From Cristatella mucedo (Eukaryota > Bryozoa > Phylactolaemata > Cristatellidae), in NCBI GenBank assembly GCA_009760855.2, contig WPIO01000061.1, positions 1,069,501 to 1,133,500 on the forward strand: 64,000 bases of DNA, in the 5' to 3' direction. The translations under genes and the position numbers were made by a program. Below, piece by piece: positions 22,025 to 33,258 of this stretch. Numbering within the stretch: the stretch's first letter is position 1; each line of letters starts with the position of its first letter. Under the pieces are notes generated by a model. The model did no database searches and was not told where the DNA came from. It saw nothing but the letters and a program-made list of their open reading frames with translations.

Positions 22025-23112
22025 TATCGTGCTCGTATTGCCCTCTGTCGTGCTCAGACTGTTCTCTGTCGTGCTCGTATTGCCCTCTGTCGTGCTCGTA
22101 TTGCCCTCTGTCGTGCTCAGACTGTTCTCTGTCGTGCTCAGGCTGTTCTCTGTCGTGCTCAGGCTGACCTCTGTCGTGCTCAGGCTGACCTCTGTCGTGC
22201 TCAGGCTGACCTCTGTCGCGCCCAGGCTGACCCCTGTCGCGCCCAGGCTGACCCCTGTCGCGCCCAGGCTGACCCCTGTCGCGCCCAGGCTGACCCCTGT
22301 CGCGCCCAGGCTGACCCCTGTCGCGCCCAGCCTGACCCCTGTCGCGTCGCGCCCAGCCTGACCCCTGTCGCGCCCAGGCTGACCCCTGTCGCGCCCAGCC
22401 TGACCCCTGTCGCGCCCAGCCTGACCCCTGTCGCGCCCAGCCTGACCCCTGTCGCGCCCAGCCTGACCCCTGTCGCGCCCAGCCTGACCCCTGTCGCGCC
22501 CAGCCTGACCCCTGTCGCGCCCAGGCTGTCGTCTGTCGCGCCCAGGCTGTCGTCTGTCGCGCCCAGGCTGTCGTCTGTCGCGCCCAGGCTGTCGTCTGTC
22601 GCGCCCAGGCTGTCGTCTGTCGCGCCCAGGCTGTCGTCTGTCGCGCCCAGGGTCGTCTGTCGCGCTCAGGCTGTCGTCTGTCGCGCCCAGGCTGTCGTCT
22701 GTCGCGCCCAGGCTGTCGTCTGTGTCGCCCAGGCTGTCGTCTGTCGCGCCCAGGCTGTCGTCTGTCGCGCCCAGGCGGTCGTCTGTCGCGCGCCCAGGCT
22801 GTCGTCTGTCGCGCCCAGGCTGTCGTCTGTCGCGCCCAGGCTGTCGTCTGTCGCGCCCAGGCTGTCGTCTGTCGCGCCCAGGCTGTCGTCTGTCGCGCCC
22901 AGGCTGTCGTCTGTCGCGCCCAGGCTGTCGTCTGTCGCGCCCAGGCTGTCGTCTGTCGCGCCCAGGCTGTCGTCTGTCGCGCCCAGGCTGTCGTCTGTCG
23001 CGCCCAGGCTGTCCTCTGTCGCGCCCAGGCTGTACTCTGTCGCGCCCAGGCTGTACTCTGTCGCGCCCAGGCTGTACTCTGTCGCGCTCAGGCTGTACTC
23101 TGTCGCGCTGCT
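22025..23112. repeat. 21-bp tandem array, about 50 units
   Basis: On the plus strand the units are CTGTCGTCTGTCGCGCCCAGG and close variants, grouped in blocks: a CTCTGTCGTGCTCAG type at 22030-22210, CCCCTGTCGCGCCCAG at 22210-22520, CTGTCGTCTGTCGCGCCCAG at 22520-23010 and CTGTACTCTGTCGCGCCCAG at 23010-23112. 21 bp is 7 codons, read on the minus strand as SLGATDD / SLGATEY. Odd-length units (for example near 22335, 22645 and 22788) shift the frame. Copy 1 of the duplication has only about 8 units. Confidence 0.95.
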
Positions 23113-23637
23113 GTGTTCATCATGGGTCGACCAGCAGTAATCCGGCATGTTTTTGTTGCAGTTCAAGCAAAGGTTGCATAATGTCGAGATGCGTCTATCT
23201 GCCAAGCTGCTGTCGCTGGTGTCATGAACTGGTGAATTTCGCTCTTCGAAACTGTCTTCAGCCGAGCTCAAATGAGACTCTGTGGCGCTGCTGCAGTCGT
23301 CATAGCTCGACCAGCAGTACTCTGGCACGTCGCTGATGTCCGAACCTATAATGCCTCCCTTTGAGCTGTAGCTATCTGTGAAGCTGCTGGTAGCGGTAGA
23401 GCTTGAAGCACTGAAGGCAGCGGATTTGCTGACTCCAGCGGCAGTGTCCTCCGTCGAGCTGGGGTGATAATCTGTCGCGCTGCTGCTGCTGCGGTTGTCG
23501 CGGCTTTTCCGGCTGCAACCTGTCGAGCGCTTACCGGAGCTCGACTGAGTGCCGAGTCGTGACGAGCTCCCGCGTTGACCTACGCTCTGCCAGTCTGCTT
23601 TCTTATTGTTCATCCTCGTCCTGTTCCTGCTCGCCAT
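22666..23637 (-). CDS. Ser-rich protein N-terminal part with heptad repeats, copy 2
   Basis: 323-aa frame from ATG 23637. The N-terminus MASRNRTRMNNKKADWQSVG parallels copy 1. A Ser-rich region with SDISDVPEYCWSSYDDCSSA follows, then a duplicated-looking NMPDYCWSTHDEHSSATEYS, then many tandem heptads (TEYSLGA, then TDDSLGA). The last ~40 residues are in a shifted frame (ARQTTAW repeats) after a 2-bp change near 22790, so the biological product is uncertain or the array is mis-assembled. The repeats are acidic and hydroxyl-rich and suggest a disordered, possibly phosphorylated or extracellular-matrix-like chain. No function is assigned. Confidence 0.5.
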   Translation of the reverse strand: MASRNRTRMNNKKADWQSVGQRGSSSRLGTQSSSGKRSTGCSRKSRDNRSSSSATDYHPSSTEDTAAGVSKSAAFSASSSTATSSFTDSYSSKGGIIGSDISDVPEYCWSSYDDCSSATESHLSSAEDSFEERNSPVHDTSDSSLADRRISTLCNLCLNCNKNMPDYCWSTHDEHSSATEYSLSATEYSLGATEYSLGATEYSLGATEDSLGATDDSLGATDDSLGATDDSLGATDDSLGATDDSLGATDDSLGATDDSLGATDDSLGATDDSLGATDDSLGARQTTAWARQTTAWARQTTAWATQTTAWARQTTAWARQTTA

Positions 23638-23711
23638 GCGGCGATTTCTGAAGAATTGAAGCGTTCAAAAGGCACAGCATACATTTATGCAGACATACAT
23701 TTGTAATGTAT

Positions 23712-25075
23712 CTCCGTCTCTACTCTAACTTCACAAAGTCACAAAGACAATGAGGGTGTTACCCAGGAGAGTTTTGTATAGCTTACTCACAGCCTAAGCG
23801 GCTTTCGGTACGCATTCGGTAGCCAACAGACTTCTTCTCACGTAACAAAGAGAAAGTTGGAAGCATAGTAGAGTCAGGAGAGCAATTGAGGTAGTGAGTA
23901 GCATACAAGTAGCAGCTCATGACCGCTGAAAAGGACGAGCCATTCATTGTCGGCAGCAGGAGAGTAGTTGTTGCGTATGAATTGTGGAGGCGAGTTCCAC
24001 AGTCTAGGACCTGCAGAGCTAATGCTTCTGTCGCCAACGGTCTTTAAGCGGAGGAATGGAACAGCTAATTTATTTTTCACACAGGAAATTAGGGCGCGAA
24101 CAGGCTGAAACTGATGCAGCAGTTCAGCTAGGTACGAAGGAGCCAAGCCGTGGCGGGCTTTGTGGGTCAGCGTAAGAACTTTGCTCGGTATCCTTTAATC
24201 AACCGGCATCCATCCTAGCTCTTTTAGCAAAGGAGACACAAACCTCTGCGTCTTGAAGACTAGCCTTGCAGCCATATTCATAGTCTGCTGCAGTGGCCTA
24301 GTTGCTTTCTTTAGTAGCCCAGCCAAAAGAGAATTACAATAATCAAGCCAAGACAGAACTAAGGAGCTAGTTTAATTTTTGCGAGCCACTGCGAACGACA
24401 GCTCCAAACTGGGATAGGGATTGGACGTGGTGGCTCGCTGTAGAAGCAGTCTTCTGAACTAAACTTATAAAATTGAGGCAGCTGTCGAAAACGAAACTTA
24501 AAAGAAATTTCAAGCACGTGGTGATAGTGGCACAACAGCATCACCTATTAGAAGAGCAAAGCCTTTTAATCCAGCCACACGTTTAGGGCGTCCTATGAGC
24601 AGCAGTTCGCTTTTATCGTCATTTAGTTTCAAGAAGTTTTCCGACATCTAGGATGGAATGTCGGCAAGGCAAGCATTCAGTTCTCAGTTGCTGCAGCAGA
24701 TTCCGACGGTTTAAATAACAAATACAGCTGAGTATCATCAGCATAAAAGCGATATCCTATTCCATGGGCCTTAATCGCTTTTCCCCGCGGTTGACTATAA
24801 ATGGAGAACAGCAAGGGACCGTGTACAGACCCTTGAGGGACTCCACAGGTGACCATTCTCTTGTGTGAAACCTGACCCCCACACGACACAGATTGAACAC
24901 GATCATACAAGTACAATTTTAACCACGCCAGTGCTTCGTCTGCCTGTGATCGTTGTTCTCAATCGTTCAAGCAGAACATCGTGATCAATGGTGTCGAAGG
25001 CAGCTGATAGATCTAGCAGAGCTAGGGCAGCGACATTCCCGTCATCATTACCGCGTATTTTGTCATTGTTAACAA
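23712..25075 (-). mobile_element. LINE-A insertion inside duplication copy 2
   Basis: The minus-strand LINE-A runs from its 3' end (AATGTATCTCCGTC at about 23706) through the C-terminal and RT regions (frames 23874-24146, 24677-24916 and 24903-25085: YADDTQLYL, GVPQGSVHGPL, LDLSAAFDTIDH). It is 5'-truncated in the RT. Duplication copy 1 lacks it, which defines both junctions. Confidence 0.9.
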
Positions 25076-25629
25076 AGCTTTCCAAATTTCTTTAGGACTT
25101 TCTAACAATATGATGACATTTTGGTGGAAATTCGGCGTTCAACTGACATGTCGGATTTCGGCGACGTGCGTGAACTACTTTCTCCGTTTTTTCTTTCTTC
25201 CCTTCACAGCTCGAAATCATGTTTCAACCTTGAAATTCGTGCGCTATTGTAATAACCCATGACATTGCTGTGCTTCTCTTGAGTCAACATACTGGCTAGA
25301 TAATCTTTGATAACCAAGAGTTTGAAAGTCTAAGTAGGTAGCAGAAGGCAAGATATGTGCTACCGCTCTGATTTCTACTTGTATTCTACCGGAGGTCTAT
25401 CAACTCCATACAGACTTTTAAGGCAGGCGTATGCAATTTATATTGCCTTTGCACTATAAAGAAAGATCAGGAATCTATCTAGCGCGACGATTCGGCGCTA
25501 ATGCCCACAATAATTACGGTACATAAATCCCCGTTTTTCGGAGATGCTCGCTTCACACTACCTGAGCTGCAAGTGCTTCGTATCCGCACGCATCTCGCTT
25601 CTCTACGGTTTGCCATAGGCAGGGCTAGC

Positions 25630-25800
25630 TCATTCAACAGCCTCTTTTGTAAGGCGACAGAAGAGAGCCTTTACGGCTATCACCACCGCTTGCATCGGCG
25701 ATAAAGAATTACCCACCGCAGGATTCGAGCCACGACCTCGGGACCGAGGTCGTGAAAGCAACCACCTTACCTGATGCGCCATCACGGCTCACAAAAAAGT
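25630..25800 (-). mobile_element. SINE-2 copy
   Basis: Minus strand: a GTGATGGCGCATCAGGTAAG head, GACCTCGGTCCCGAGGTCGTG, box-B-like GGCTCGAATCCTGCGGTGGG, and a 3' part ending AAGAGGCTGTTG. A second partial head follows at 25800-25885 in the same orientation, suggesting a local duplication. Confidence 0.75.
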
Positions 25801-25889
25801 GGACTGTGACCTGAACGCAGGGGCCGAGGTCGTGAAATACATTAAATGCCTTACCCAGTGTGCCATCACGGTTCGCAAGGGCTCCTTTC

Positions 25890-26560
25890 AGCTACGTAAA
25901 ATTTCTAAAATTCGAGCACTTAAGAATGGATACTACATCTAAATTGGTCCATATATTTGTGACATATCGTCTCGACTTCTGTAGCTCACTACTTGCTAGT
26001 CAACCGACCTATGCAGTCAGTCGCTAGGTGCAAAACTCTGCAGCTAGGCTTGTCTGCCATGAACTTCGCACGTGCCACATCATACCACTTCTCGCCGACC
26101 TGCACTGTCTCCCAATCAAGCAGCGTATTGAATTCAAGGTTCTGTTACTCACTTTTAGGTACCTTCATTCTCTTGCTCCAACCTATCCGTCCTAACAAAG
26201 TCTCAATCGGACTAGACATCATAAGGTCCCTTCTTCTGACTCAAGTCGTTTAGCAGTACCTCGAGCCAACCTAAAATCATTTAGAGACCGTGCATGTAGG
26301 TCCTGCGCTCTCAAAGCCTGAAACTCACTCCCGACTGAGGTCACGGCGTCCTTGGCTAGATGAAGTTTAAACAGAAATAAAACCCTATCGTTCCTCGAAG
26401 GTTTTTTCTGGATCCGCGTGAATTTTATTCGTGTGCTATTGCATGCTGATGCTGTACACATTCTCACTAAACATATTTATGCACTTCCGTTACAGTTTAT
26501 GTAAAGTACCTAAACAGAGATTTAAATTCTCTGGGGGTGCTGTACACTTATATCGTCATA
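25890..26560 (+). mobile_element. LINE-B fragment, C-terminus to tail
   Basis: Plus-strand remnant with TTCTCGCCGACCTGCACTG (LADLH) and a family tail GTAAAGTACCTAAACAGAG. Many frameshifts; clearly dead. Confidence 0.75.
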
Positions 26561-26989
26561 GTGCTTCTATAAAAGATATAATTATGTTAACATAGCAATG
26601 CAGTGGTACAAACAGAATTAATACCAAGAACTACTAGCCTCACAAACGAGTGGAATCCGTACAGAAACTCAACCTATTTAGCCTCCATCAACTCTATTAC
26701 TCCCCCTTTAGCATCACCTTTTACCTTACCTTAACTTACTCCGTTGCCTCATTTTTTTCAAATAGAAAGGTGCTAGCACTTTATTGCACAGGTCGTGGTT
26801 TCGATTAACAGTTCTAGTGTTGCTGCAGGCAATTCATTTTTTAAAACAGGAGTGATTGCTATTTAAAAGCTGAATAATTTAAGCTCTAATTCAACTCGCC
26901 TTATCCTTTACCTTGCCTTAAACCCACATGAAGCTCAAGGATTTCACGCGTGATTGGTGGCCAGTTAGGAACGTGAAGTGAAGGATTAG

Positions 26990-27150
26990 CAACGAGAGAG
27001 AGAGCGAGAGAGGGAGAGAGCTAAACTAAAACTAAATGACCGAACCATTTTAATCGTGCTTCTTTCACTTTCATGTAACGTGTAAAGCGCCCGGAAGAAA
27101 GATTCAGTGAGTTCAAAAGTTCAAAAGTTCAGTGAGAGCACTATGAAATT
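26990..27150 (+). mobile_element. (GA)n patch and L2-type tail remnant
   Basis: A short GAGAGAG patch at 26993-27020, then ATGTAACGTGTAAAGCGCCC with an internal duplicated AAAAGTTCAGTGAG block. It resembles a mutated LINE-B tail. Confidence 0.35.
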
Positions 27151-27359
27151 GTATCACTATGATTCTAGTACCTCAGAAGGTGGATGGACGTCTGCAGCCT
27201 TATAATGCTTCAAAGAGCTGCAGCGTGCGGAGGAAACTTCATATAACTCGACTAGCGATTCCTGCATGCATCTTTGTATGTAATGCCACAGATGCCGTTA
27301 GGACTCGTGTTTACAGCGTTAGAGTTTTTCGCTAACCCATGTAAAGCCCAAAAGTAAGC

Positions 27360-27900
27360 CAGTTGCTTACTTTTGCCCCCCCCCAACCAGAACCTGCTCG
27401 AGGGGGAGCTGGGCGGGACCCGGAGGCATGCATAGAATAGAATGCGAGGGGCAATGCCCAGGGCACACTGCAGGCGTCCAATGCTCCAAGCGAAGCGAAC
27501 GTGAAAATGGCGTCAGAAAAACTCGACGCAGACTCGCGTCGCGCTTCGCTCTATCTAGCGAGCCAACGGTGCAGTGCCCAGCCGCACGGGCGGTCGCTCC
27601 TGCGGCTGCTCGACCTCGGCCTCGGCCGCTGCAGCTCTGGCTGCACTGTTTAACCTGCGACCGCGCGTGTCCTCGCGCTCGCGGCCACCGGCGTGCGGTA
27701 GAATGGTCGTGTGGGTAAAATGGTCGTCGCTCAGCGCTCAGGTATTTCGTCGCGAGCGACTGTGCTAGCCGCGCGTGCCACCGCTGACCACAACATGCGA
27801 CCGCAGAATGAGCTGCAAGAACGCACGCGCGCACGCGCGCACTCACGCACACGCGAAAATGCAGGTGCCCAGCTTGGTTCAACGACTACTTACTTTATGC
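27360..27900. other. GC/CpG-rich segment, function unknown
   Basis: CpG-rich patch with open frames on both strands (for example minus 27367-27882, 171 aa) and many GCGC/CGCG steps, plus an ACGCGCGCACGCGCGCAC run near 27823. It could be a promoter-associated CpG-rich region or an unrecognised exon. No protein family seen. Confidence 0.35.
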
Positions 27901-28838
27901 GATGCGACGATGGTGAAGCACCTCGGAGGGCGGGGTGCTTCATTGAAAAGTTTGCGACGATATGAAAACGCAGGTCAATTTCTGAGGAGGCGGCTTTAGT
28001 AGACGGCTTTGAAGGCGGCGAGAACGGAGCGCCTGTCCATCCGTCAACTGTCACGGACTGCTCCCCGCTATAAGCATAATGAGACTGGACCGGAAGTGAA
28101 AGTGGAGACTCGAAACGACATTTAAAGAAATTACATTTACGGTACTGATGGTAGTAAAAAGAAAGTAATCTCATCTTTATATTTTTGCCAGGCCTCTGTA
28201 TGTATTCAGCAATGTCGCTTAAAACCAGACTGCTAGCTGCCGCAACGCGCATACGGGAAGTAGCTAATGGAGCTCGCATGAGCTTGCCCGCTAAGACTTC
28301 CCTGTAGTGGCAGTCGAAAAGCAGAGCATTACGTACGGCGCATTGCGGACTTAATTGGGTCTGTTACTCTCCGTACCGCAAACCGGGTCGAAGGGCAAAG
28401 GCCCAGTGACTTTGCACAGCGACTGTAGCTGAAAGATGCGTTGCGAAAGTTTCGAGTCGAGCGGGCCACTCGCCGCAACTAGTTGTGCGAGGAAGTGGGT
28501 CGCGTGAGCCTAATGGTCTCTCAGGCTGCACAGCTTGCCGCGCGGCCGCGTCTTCAGAGCAGTTCACTAGCATGTTGACGTGTCTCAATGAAACGAGACT
28601 GGGCTTACAGGTCCTTACACGCTCTAACCTGTAGGTCAAATTAAGTATCAAAGGATTACCGCGTCATTCTTGTCCAAGATGGCTGGGGGCAGGCTCTTCG
28701 CATGACTTTTTTTCGCTTTTTCGATGGCTTTTCGCAGTTACGCTCGCCACTGTGGCTGGGCGAACGAAACAGACAGCGCCGAACTACCTCCAACCCTCCT
28801 CCGCCTTAGCCCAGGGGTGAGGCGTTCGCTCTTCACTA

Positions 28839-29541
28839 ACTGAGAAACTGAATGCTTGCCTTGCCGATATTCGATCCTGGATGTCGGAAAACTTCCTGAA
28901 ATTAAATGACGATAAAACCGAACTGCTGCTCATAGGAAACCCTAAGCGTGTGGCTGGATTAAAAGGCTTTGCTGTTCTAATAGGTGATGCTATTGTGCGA
29001 CCTTCACCACGTGCTCGTAATCTAGGTGTCGTGTTCGACAGCTGCCTCAATTTCAAAAGCTTCATTCAGAAGACTGCCTCTACAGCTAGCCATCACATCC
29101 GATCCCTATCGTAGATTAGAAGCTGTCTCCTACAGTGGCTTGTAAAAAATTTAACTAGCTCTTTAGTTCTGTCTGGGCTTGATTATTGTAATTCCCTTTT
29201 GGCTGGGCTGCCAAAGAAAGCTATTATGCCACTACAGCGGACTATGAATATGGCTGCAAGGCTGGTCTTCAAGTCCCAGCGGTTTGAGCACGTGTCACCT
29301 CTGCTGAAAGAGCTAGGATGGTTGCCGGTTGAGCAAAGGATACAGAGCAAAGTTCTTACGCTGACCCACAAGGCCCGCCACGGCCTGGCTCCTTCGTACC
29401 TAGCTGAACAACTGCATCAGTTTCAGCCTGTTCGCGCCCTCAGGTCCTGTGTGGAGAATAAATTAGCTGTCCCATTCCTCCACTTAAAGACAGTTGGCGA
29501 CAGAAGCTTTAGCTCTGCAGGTCCTAGACTGTGGAACTCTT
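28839..29541 (+). mobile_element. LINE-A copy, left part (interrupted by LINE-B)
   Basis: Plus-strand LINE-A beginning with AACTGAATGCTTGCCTTGCC, then NFLKLNDDKTELLLIGNPKR, FDSCLNFKSFIQKTA and LGWLPVEQRIQSK, up to PRLWNS at about 29541, where LINE-B sequence starts. The rest of the element resumes at 30922. Confidence 0.9.
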
Positions 29542-30889
29542 TCGGCAGCTTTTGACACCATCGATCACAAAGTTCTTCTAGAGCGCCTCTCATCTCGCCT
29601 GGGCATCACTGGCACTGCTCTGCAGTGGTTCAGGTCCTATCTCAGTGGGAGACTCCAGAGTATTGACGTAATTGGACAAAAATCATCTGAAGTACCTCTG
29701 AAATATGGAGTACCTCAGGGCTCCGTGCTAGGTTCGGTTCTTTTCACGGTTTATACTCTCACTGTTGCTGATGTGATTGCCAAGCACAATCTAGGCTTTC
29801 ACTTCTATGCGGATGACACTCAGTTGTACCTTTGCTTTGATCCCTCCCAGCCTTCGAGCACCTCAAATTCTCTCAACTCACTTGCTGCATGCATTGATGA
29901 CATCCGCACATGGATGGCAGCAAATTTTCTAAAACTAAACGATGACAAAACTAACTTACTAGTTATGGGCAAACCAAGTGTGATTCAGAAATTGGAAAGG
30001 CTGACGCTCAAAATTGGCTCTGCCAGCATATCTCCTGTCGAATCAGCTTGAAATCTAGGTGTCATATTCCAAAGCGACCTCTCGTTAGACGACCATATCA
30101 GCTCCACGGTCAAATCTGCCTATTTTCAGCTTCATAACATTGCTAAAATTCGGGCTTGTTTAGATAAGGATACCGCGTCTAAGTTGGTTCATGCATTCGT
30201 GACATCTCGTCTCGACTTCTGCAACTCACTGCTTACTGGCCTCCCAACATGTGCGATCAGGCGATTGCAGCTGGTGCAAAACTCTGCAGCTAGGCTTGTC
30301 TGTCGTGAGCGTCGCAGTTGCCACATTACTCCACTTCTCGCCGACCTGCACTGGTTACCAGTCAAGCAACGGATTGACTTCAAGGTTTTGTCACTCACTT
30401 TTATGTCCCTTCATTCTATGGCTCCAGCCTATCTCTCCGACATTCTTCCCATCAGGCCAAGCATCGTACCACCCGCTTTTCGGAATCCAACAGTCTGGAA
30501 ATACCTCGTACAAACCTCAAATCCTTTGGAGACCGTGCATTTAGTTCATATGCTCCCAAAGCCTGGAACTCCCTCCCGACCTGCGTCAGAACATCCCCTG
30601 ACCTGACCGCATTTAAAAGGAACCTAAAATGCACATATTTAGGACAGCATTTAGTGGGCCCCTGTAATTCGTCCTTCACGTGCTTATGCGTGCTGACACT
30701 GTGCATGCTGCCACTAACCACATTTGCATGCTGACCCTGTGCATGTCACCCATAACCATGCTATCCATGTTATTCATTTTGTTTGTTTTTCAAGCATGAT
30801 TTTACTTACCATTTAATTGCATTTCCCTTTGCAGCAAATGTAAATCGCCTAGAAAGAGATTAAGTTCTCTGAGGGCGCTTTATCAAGTA

Positions 30890-30920
<31 letters not shown>

Positions 30921-30921
30921 A
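29542..30921 (+). mobile_element. LINE-B inserted into LINE-A
   Basis: 5'-truncated LINE-B starting in RT motif A (SAAFDTIDHKVLLERL). It has GVPQGSVLG (motif B), FYADDTQLYL (YADD catalytic motif) and LKLNDDKTNLLVMGKPS, then the LVCRERRSCHITPLLADLHW and AWNSLP-type C-terminus. The tail ends with an (ATT)n run at 30890-30921. One stop near 30050 and frameshifts break the frame. A 97-185 aa open frame crosses the LINE-A/LINE-B junction but is an accident of insertion. Confidence 0.9.
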
Positions 30922-31228
30922 TTCGCTTCCAAAATTCTTACGCAACGACATCTACTCTCCAACTGCCGACAATGGCACATATTTTTCAGCGGTCCTGAAC
31001 TGCCACTTCTATGCTACTCACTACCTCAACTGCTCTCCTGACTCTGCTATGCTTCCCACTTTCTCTTTGTTGCGTGAGACGAAGTCTGTTGGCTACCGAA
31101 TGCGTACCGAAAGCCGCTTAGGCTGTGACTGGGCTATACAAAACTCTCCTGCGTAACAACCACATGGTCTTTATGACTTTGTGGAGTTACTGACGGAGAT
31201 GCATTACATTACATTACATTACATTACA
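30922..31228 (+). mobile_element. LINE-A copy, right part and (ACATT)n tail
   Basis: Resumes at AATTCGCTTCCAAAATTCTT, which continues the LINE-A sequence interrupted at 29541. It includes the 3' UTR (GGAGTTACTGACGGAGATGC) and ends in five ACATT units. Confidence 0.9.
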
Positions 31229-31340
31229 TCTAGGTCGTGGGTTACAGTCCTAAAGTGGGCGATCCTATATTGCCCACAGCAGGAGGTGGTGAAAGCCGTT
31301 AAGGCTCTTCTGCCACTATGGAAACGAGGCTGCTAATGAG
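31229..31340 (+). mobile_element. SINE-2 copy, head-truncated
   Basis: AGGTCGTGGGTTACAGTCCT (box-B position), then TGCCCACAGCAGGAGGTGG and AGCCGTTAAGGCTCTTCTGC. It follows the LINE-A ACATT tail directly. Confidence 0.65.
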
Positions 31341-32300
31341 CTAACGTTTCCTTTACGTGATTTACGAAGAAGCAATCGGAGATGGTCCTGGAGCGAGTCC
31401 TGGATCAAAGGAACCACGCCGAAATTCGACGAGGTGTCAGCGAAATTAGTTGTCCCACTCCAGGGCAGAAACTAGAGACGCTGGCCAAGTAGCTGGCCTC
31501 GATGAGCAAAATGCATCGAGGTAGCCATTTCGGTTGATCCCAGAAGGCAGCCATTGTGGCAGTCCGCACTGAATTGCATTTAAAGAACGTTTGCAGTGCA
31601 TTCCGATGGAAATATTATCTATCAACTAACCTTCCGGCCAGCCCCGCGCGGTACTTCTATGATACTATATACGACAACAGTGTGTAGCGTAGCAACGTGA
31701 GGATACTAAGTCATCTCTTACAGGGGTTGACTGCGACAACGTGGTCCTCTGATCAGTAAGACAACCGGAATAGTGCTTCGACGATGTTCTCACCAGGCCG
31801 TAGGCCTCGGCGGTGTGACCTTGAGGCTATCTAAAGGCTAACTGAAAGGCGCTCTCCGACGATGCTCCAATCAGCCAGGAGGTGTTGGCGGTGCGTCCTT
31901 CGGGAAATGCGGCTAACTGATGGGGGTTCCGACAATGCCTCAATCAGGCTGCATTATCTATGCAGTGTGCCCTTCCCAAGAATAAGGTGAGCGCACGTTT
32001 TTAGTGATCGTACGCTTACGCATCGCAGCGCCGACGAAAGCAAACATTGCGTGACATTTACATATCCAAAGCATATAGTGTGTGATCTTGGTTATGAAAT
32101 ATGTAAAATCCCATTTCTGTCAGGATTGCAACCGGTAATGAGTTCCAAGCTTGTGAGCATAAGAGATGCTGAGAGCGGTCGTTTCCTTTACTGGGTCTTG
32201 TGATGCGTCTTTTTCGTGATTATGCATGCTGAAATTGAACAGGTTGCTACTACCAATATTATCTGACGTACACAATGTGCATGTTGTCATTATCCTTTAT
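31341..32300. other. No recognised gene
   Basis: Moderately GC-rich, short frames only. A degraded L2-type tail (TTAAGTGTCCAGAAAGAAAT, then TTATTATTG) occurs at about 32305-32375. Confidence 0.35.
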
Positions 32301-32942
32301 TTAGATCACATGTTAAGTGTCCAGAAAGAAATTCGGTTCTCATAGGGTGCTTAAAAAAACCTTATTATTGTTATTAATTATACTAACACTGTTAATTAGC
32401 AGAGGGTCGTCAAGGACAACCACATTACAAACATTTGACGATGATATCATATTGGCATTGCTATTGCTAATGCAGTTATTGATTCCAAAGTATGTTTTGA
32501 TAGAGGGTTCGGTTCAAAGCCCTTCAGTAACATCTAGGGCTGTCTCGATTAAGCAGCTGGAGGTCGTCGGCCTTGACATGGCAGCCGTTGTCAATTGTTC
32601 ACAAAACTATGTATGTACGCAAATTTCCAGCAAAATATCGACTTTGTTAAAAAAAAATTATGTTTTATTTATTAAAGAATGAGTCACCGGATTTAATCTC
32701 ACTTTCAGCCCAACTGTAGGAGACTGGGCAATTTATGTTGAAAAGCTTATGCTGCATTTAGCTTTTACGGATAGATACGAAAGAATCCACTGATCGCCAC
32801 GAGGTCCCTAAATATGCTAAGTTGCCATAAAATATGGTACCAATATTTTATGAAAAGGGGCGGCGATTTCGGGGCTCTACCCGAAAGAAATAAAAAGATC
32901 ACCATGAAGTTTCCGAGAGTGGTCCGAGCTGGCCAACATCAG

Positions 32943-33258
32943 TCAGCTCGACAACAGCTGGCTGTACGTGCATCTTGTTATACCAGCAGCGTCCATGGCT
33001 ACCCGAAGGTCACCGCTGCTCAATAAAGCCATTTCATACTCCCGCTCCAAAGAGCGCGAAAATTCATCGGGCCCGTCCACGCTGCAGCCCCCGTCGTCGG
33101 ACATGCTGGCGTAGCCAGGATGTACCATCCACTCGCATATGGTTGATCGGTCTCTAATCTTGGCAGAGGCCGATTGAATGTCAAGCAGCTGTTCCATCGC
33201 CCGTTCAGTGGACATGTCCGAGCCCATAGTTCGCAAGCCAATGAAAGCAGTCGGATAC
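32943..33258 (-). CDS. YDJC: YDJC exon 5 (C-terminus)
   Basis: The acceptor TTCTGTAG precedes a single base that completes the Arg codon from exon 4, then YPTAFIGLRTMGSDMSTERA. The EWMVHPGYASMSDDGGCS block contains the conserved C-terminal HPGY metal/active-site motif. DGPDEFSRSLEREYEM and DLRVAMDAAGITRCTY match the usual end of animal YDJC proteins. The stop at 32943 follows QLLSS. Confidence 0.88.

Larger units (their letters stand above)
20612..25240. repeat. Segmental duplication, copy 2 (with LINE insertion)
   Basis: Homologous to 8230-10545 along its length. It differs by an expanded 21-bp array (22025-23112) and by a LINE-A inserted at about 23712-25075. After the LINE, homology resumes (AGGACTTTCTAACAATATGA at 25094 against 10393) and ends near 25240. 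Confidence 0.85.

Noticed and set aside
22025-23112. CRISPR-like array
   Set aside because: Direct 21-bp repeats without unique spacers, in a eukaryotic context.
22722-23336. Plus-strand CRLSRPG repeat protein
   Set aside because: Antisense reading of the 21-bp array; the minus strand has the paralogue-supported frame.
29494-30051. 185-aa chimeric ORF as a novel gene
   Set aside because: Produced by the LINE-B insertion into LINE-A.
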